This document shows, piece by piece, positions 4,339 through 6,174 of a stretch of DNA of 6,174 nt. Source of the stretch: an uncultured Collinsella sp. (GTDB lineage Bacteria > Actinomycetota > Coriobacteriia > Coriobacteriales > Coriobacteriaceae); NCBI GenBank assembly GCA_902494375.1, contig CABUTL010000093.1:1-6174 (forward strand), in the 5' to 3' direction. The position numbers and the translations under genes are program-made. The stretch's first letter is position 1, and each line of letters begins with the position of its first letter. Below the pieces are notes generated by a model that worked only from the letters and a program-made list of their open reading frames with translations, had not been told where the DNA came from and did no database searches.

Positions 4339-6174
4339 TTAGACGGAAACTGCAGCGGAAGCAGTGTTGGTCTCGTCCTCGTCGGTCCAAGCGTGCTTGG
4401 GCATAGGACGGAAAATCTGGAAGAGCATCGCGACCAGCAGCACGATAGCCACAACCGTCCAGAAGCCAAACTGCCCAAGGACAAGCAGGTTATAGAACTG
4501 GTTGATGAACAGGCCGATCACCCAAGCGAAGGCGCACTCGTAGCCGAGGGCAATCGCGGTCCACTTGCCGGAATCCATCTGGTTGCGGATGGTACCCATA
4601 GCGGCAAAGCACGGAGCGCACAGCAGGTTGAACGCGCCGAAGGCAACGCAGGCGCCCATGGTGGGGAACATGCCGGCAAACGCGGTCCACAGGCTCGGGT
4701 CGGTCTCGCCCGCGTCGGCGACGGACAGCAGCGAGCCGGCGGTGGCGACGACGTTCTCCTTGGCGACGAGGCCAGAGACAGTCAGCGCGGTTGCCTGCCA
4801 GGTGCTAAAGCCGAGCGGGGCGAAGATCCAAGCGACCAGGTTGCCCAGCATGGCGAGCACGGAGTAGTCCATGAACTCCTCGGGGATGCCGTCCATCGCA
4901 GGCAGGAAGCCAAAGGAGCCGTTGTAGCTACCAAAGTTGGAGAGGAACCACACCACGACGGTAGAGGCGAAGATGATCGTGCCGGCCTTCTTGATAAAGG
5001 CCCAGCAGCGCTCCCACACGTGCAGCGCCCAGGAGCGGATCGCCGGGAAGTGGTAAGCGGGGAGCTCCATGACAAACGGGGTCGGGCGGCCGGCGAAGAG
5101 CTTGGTCTTCTTGAGCATGAGGCCCGAGGCGATGACGGCAAAGACGCCCAGGAAGTAGAAGAGCGGGCTGATCCACGCGGCGGTGGTAGAAGAATCGCCG
5201 ATGATGGAACCCATGAGCAGGGCGATGATCGGCAGCTTAGCGCCACAGGGAATGAACGTGGTGGTCATGACCGTCATGCGGCGATCCTTCTCGTTCTCGA
5301 TGGTCTTGGTAGCCATGACGCCGGGGACGCCGCAGCCCGAGGACACGAGCATGGGGATGAAGGACTTACCGGACAGGCCAAAGCGGCGGAACACGCGGTC
5401 CATGATGAAGGCGACGCGGGCCATATAGCCGCAGTCCTCCAAGAAGGACAGCATGACGAACAGCAGGAACATCTGCGGGACGAAGCCGAAGATGGCGCCC
5501 AGGCCGCCGACGATGCCGTCGCAGACCAGCGAATCGACCAGGCCACCGTCCTCGGTGCCGCCCGCCACAAGGGCGTCGTGCACCACGGTGGTGATACCCG
5601 GGACATAGGGGCCGTACTGTGCCGGGTCGACCGAGTCGGCATTGTCACCCGCAGCCTCGACGGCCGCGTCGTAGGCGTCGCGACCCTGGCCGAGCACATA
5701 CCAACCGTCGGTACCGAAGAGCTGGTCGTTGGTGAAGTCGGTCACCGTGCCGCCCAAGGTAGAAACGGCGATGTAGTACACGCAGAACATGATGACCACA
5801 AAGATCGGCAGGCCCAGGATACGGTTGGTAACCACGCGGTCGATCTTCTCGGAGGTGCTCATCTTTGCCGGAGCCTTGGTGAGGCACTCGTCAATGATGT
5901 GGGCAATCACGCCGTAACGCTCGCCGGTGATGATGGACTCGGCATCGTCGTCGCAATCCTGCTCGCACTGGGCGACCAGCTGCTCAACGCGATCGGCCTT
6001 CTCCTTGGTGAGGTTGATGAGCTTGCAGGCGTCCGCGTCGCGCTCGAACAGTTTGACCGCGTAGTAGCGGCGCTTGTTGGCGGGAACGCTCGCAGGCAGG
6101 TTATTCTCGATGTGGTCCAGAACGTCCTCGATGGAGGAATCGAACTTGTGCTCCGGCACCTGGCCCTTGGAAGC
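4339..6174 (-). CDS. feoB: Ferrous iron transporter FeoB, C-terminal part, 5' end beyond right edge
   Basis: FeoB is the inner-membrane Fe(II) uptake protein, with a cytoplasmic GTP-binding domain fused to a helical permease. The window holds the last 611 residues. The frame is open to the right edge, so the G domain with its G1-G5 motifs is outside. Residues about 8-100 are the helical GDI-like linker. Transmembrane segments start near residue 118. An extracytoplasmic loop of about 70 residues (about 145-215), rich in Asp, Gly and Ala, follows the first helix. The first Gate region contains MLVSSGCGVPGVMATKTIENEKDRR and FIPCGAKLP; the second contains LVAKENVVATAGSLL and LLCAPCFAAMGTIRNQMDSGKW, with conserved cysteines as in FeoB proteins. 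The C-terminus is a short acidic tail. A GTG at 6157-6159 is not the start, because GDI sequence begins right after it and the frame continues upstream. No feoA is visible; it may lie to the right. A terminator follows the stop by about 30 nt. Confidence 0.95.
   Translation of the reverse strand, partial: ASKGQVPEHKFDSSIEDVLDHIENNLPASVPANKRRYYAVKLFERDADACKLINLTKEKADRVEQLVAQCEQDCDDDAESIITGERYGVIAHIIDECLTKAPAKMSTSEKIDRVVTNRILGLPIFVVIMFCVYYIAVSTLGGTVTDFTNDQLFGTDGWYVLGQGRDAYDAAVEAAGDNADSVDPAQYGPYVPGITTVVHDALVAGGTEDGGLVDSLVCDGIVGGLGAIFGFVPQMFLLFVMLSFLEDCGYMARVAFIMDRVFRRFGLSGKSFIPMLVSSGCGVPGVMATKTIENEKDRRMTVMTTTFIPCGAKLPIIALLMGSIIGDSSTTAAWISPLFYFLGVFAVIASGLMLKKTKLFAGRPTPFVMELPAYHFPAIRSWALHVWERCWAFIKKAGTIIFASTVVVWFLSNFGSYNGSFGFLPAMDGIPEEFMDYSVLAMLGNLVAWIFAPLGFSTWQATALTVSGLVAKENVVATAGSLLSVADAGETDPSLWTAFAGMFPTMGACVAFGAFNLLCAPCFAAMGTIRNQMDSGKWTAIALGYECAFAWVIGLFINQFYNLLVLGQFGFWTVVAIVLLVAMLFQIFRPMPKHAWTDEDETNTASAAVSV

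Noticed and set aside
6157..6159. GTG as a feoB start
   Set aside because: The frame continues to the edge, and a FeoB without its G domain would be abnormal. The gene is simply cut by the window.

Overview
The window is GC-rich and tightly packed, and all five genes read on the minus strand. The set (FeoB with a FeoB-associated Cys-rich small protein, UxaC, UxaB and a LacI-type regulator), the base composition and the style of the proteins suggest a gut Actinomycetota of the Coriobacteriia, such as Collinsella or a relative. This is an inference from gene content only; no rRNA or other marker gene is present.

In transcription order (right to left), the right third is iron uptake. A feoB gene enters from the right edge without its GTP-binding domain, and a strong terminator follows it (about 4277-4309). 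After a short spacer with REP-like repeats comes a 66-residue FeoB-associated cysteine-rich membrane protein (3963-4163), which has its own hairpin terminator. The middle holds a LacI-family repressor gene (2739-3818). Its 3' side is a 460-bp non-coding region with a 16-bp-stem terminator nested inside a 32-bp inverted repeat. The left third is hexuronate catabolism: uxaC (glucuronate/galacturonate isomerase) followed by uxaB (tagaturonate reductase), which runs off the left edge.

Together uxaC and uxaB carry out the first two steps of galacturonate breakdown (galacturonate to tagaturonate to altronate); UxaC also converts glucuronate to fructuronate. An altronate dehydratase would be expected further left, outside the window. 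The uxaC promoter is bracketed by two near-identical palindromes (core GGTGAACGTTCACC, 38 bp apart centre to centre). One overlaps the -35 box and the other the predicted transcription start. Their CG-centred symmetry is typical of LacI-family operators, so the adjacent regulator is the natural candidate repressor.

The most unusual structure is the 199-bp inverted-repeat element (2515-2713). Its single mismatch, and the single mismatches in two of the window's three terminator hairpins, become G-U wobbles only in minus-strand RNA. That fits structures kept for their function in minus-strand transcripts. I saw no tRNA, rRNA, CRISPR array or intact mobile element.
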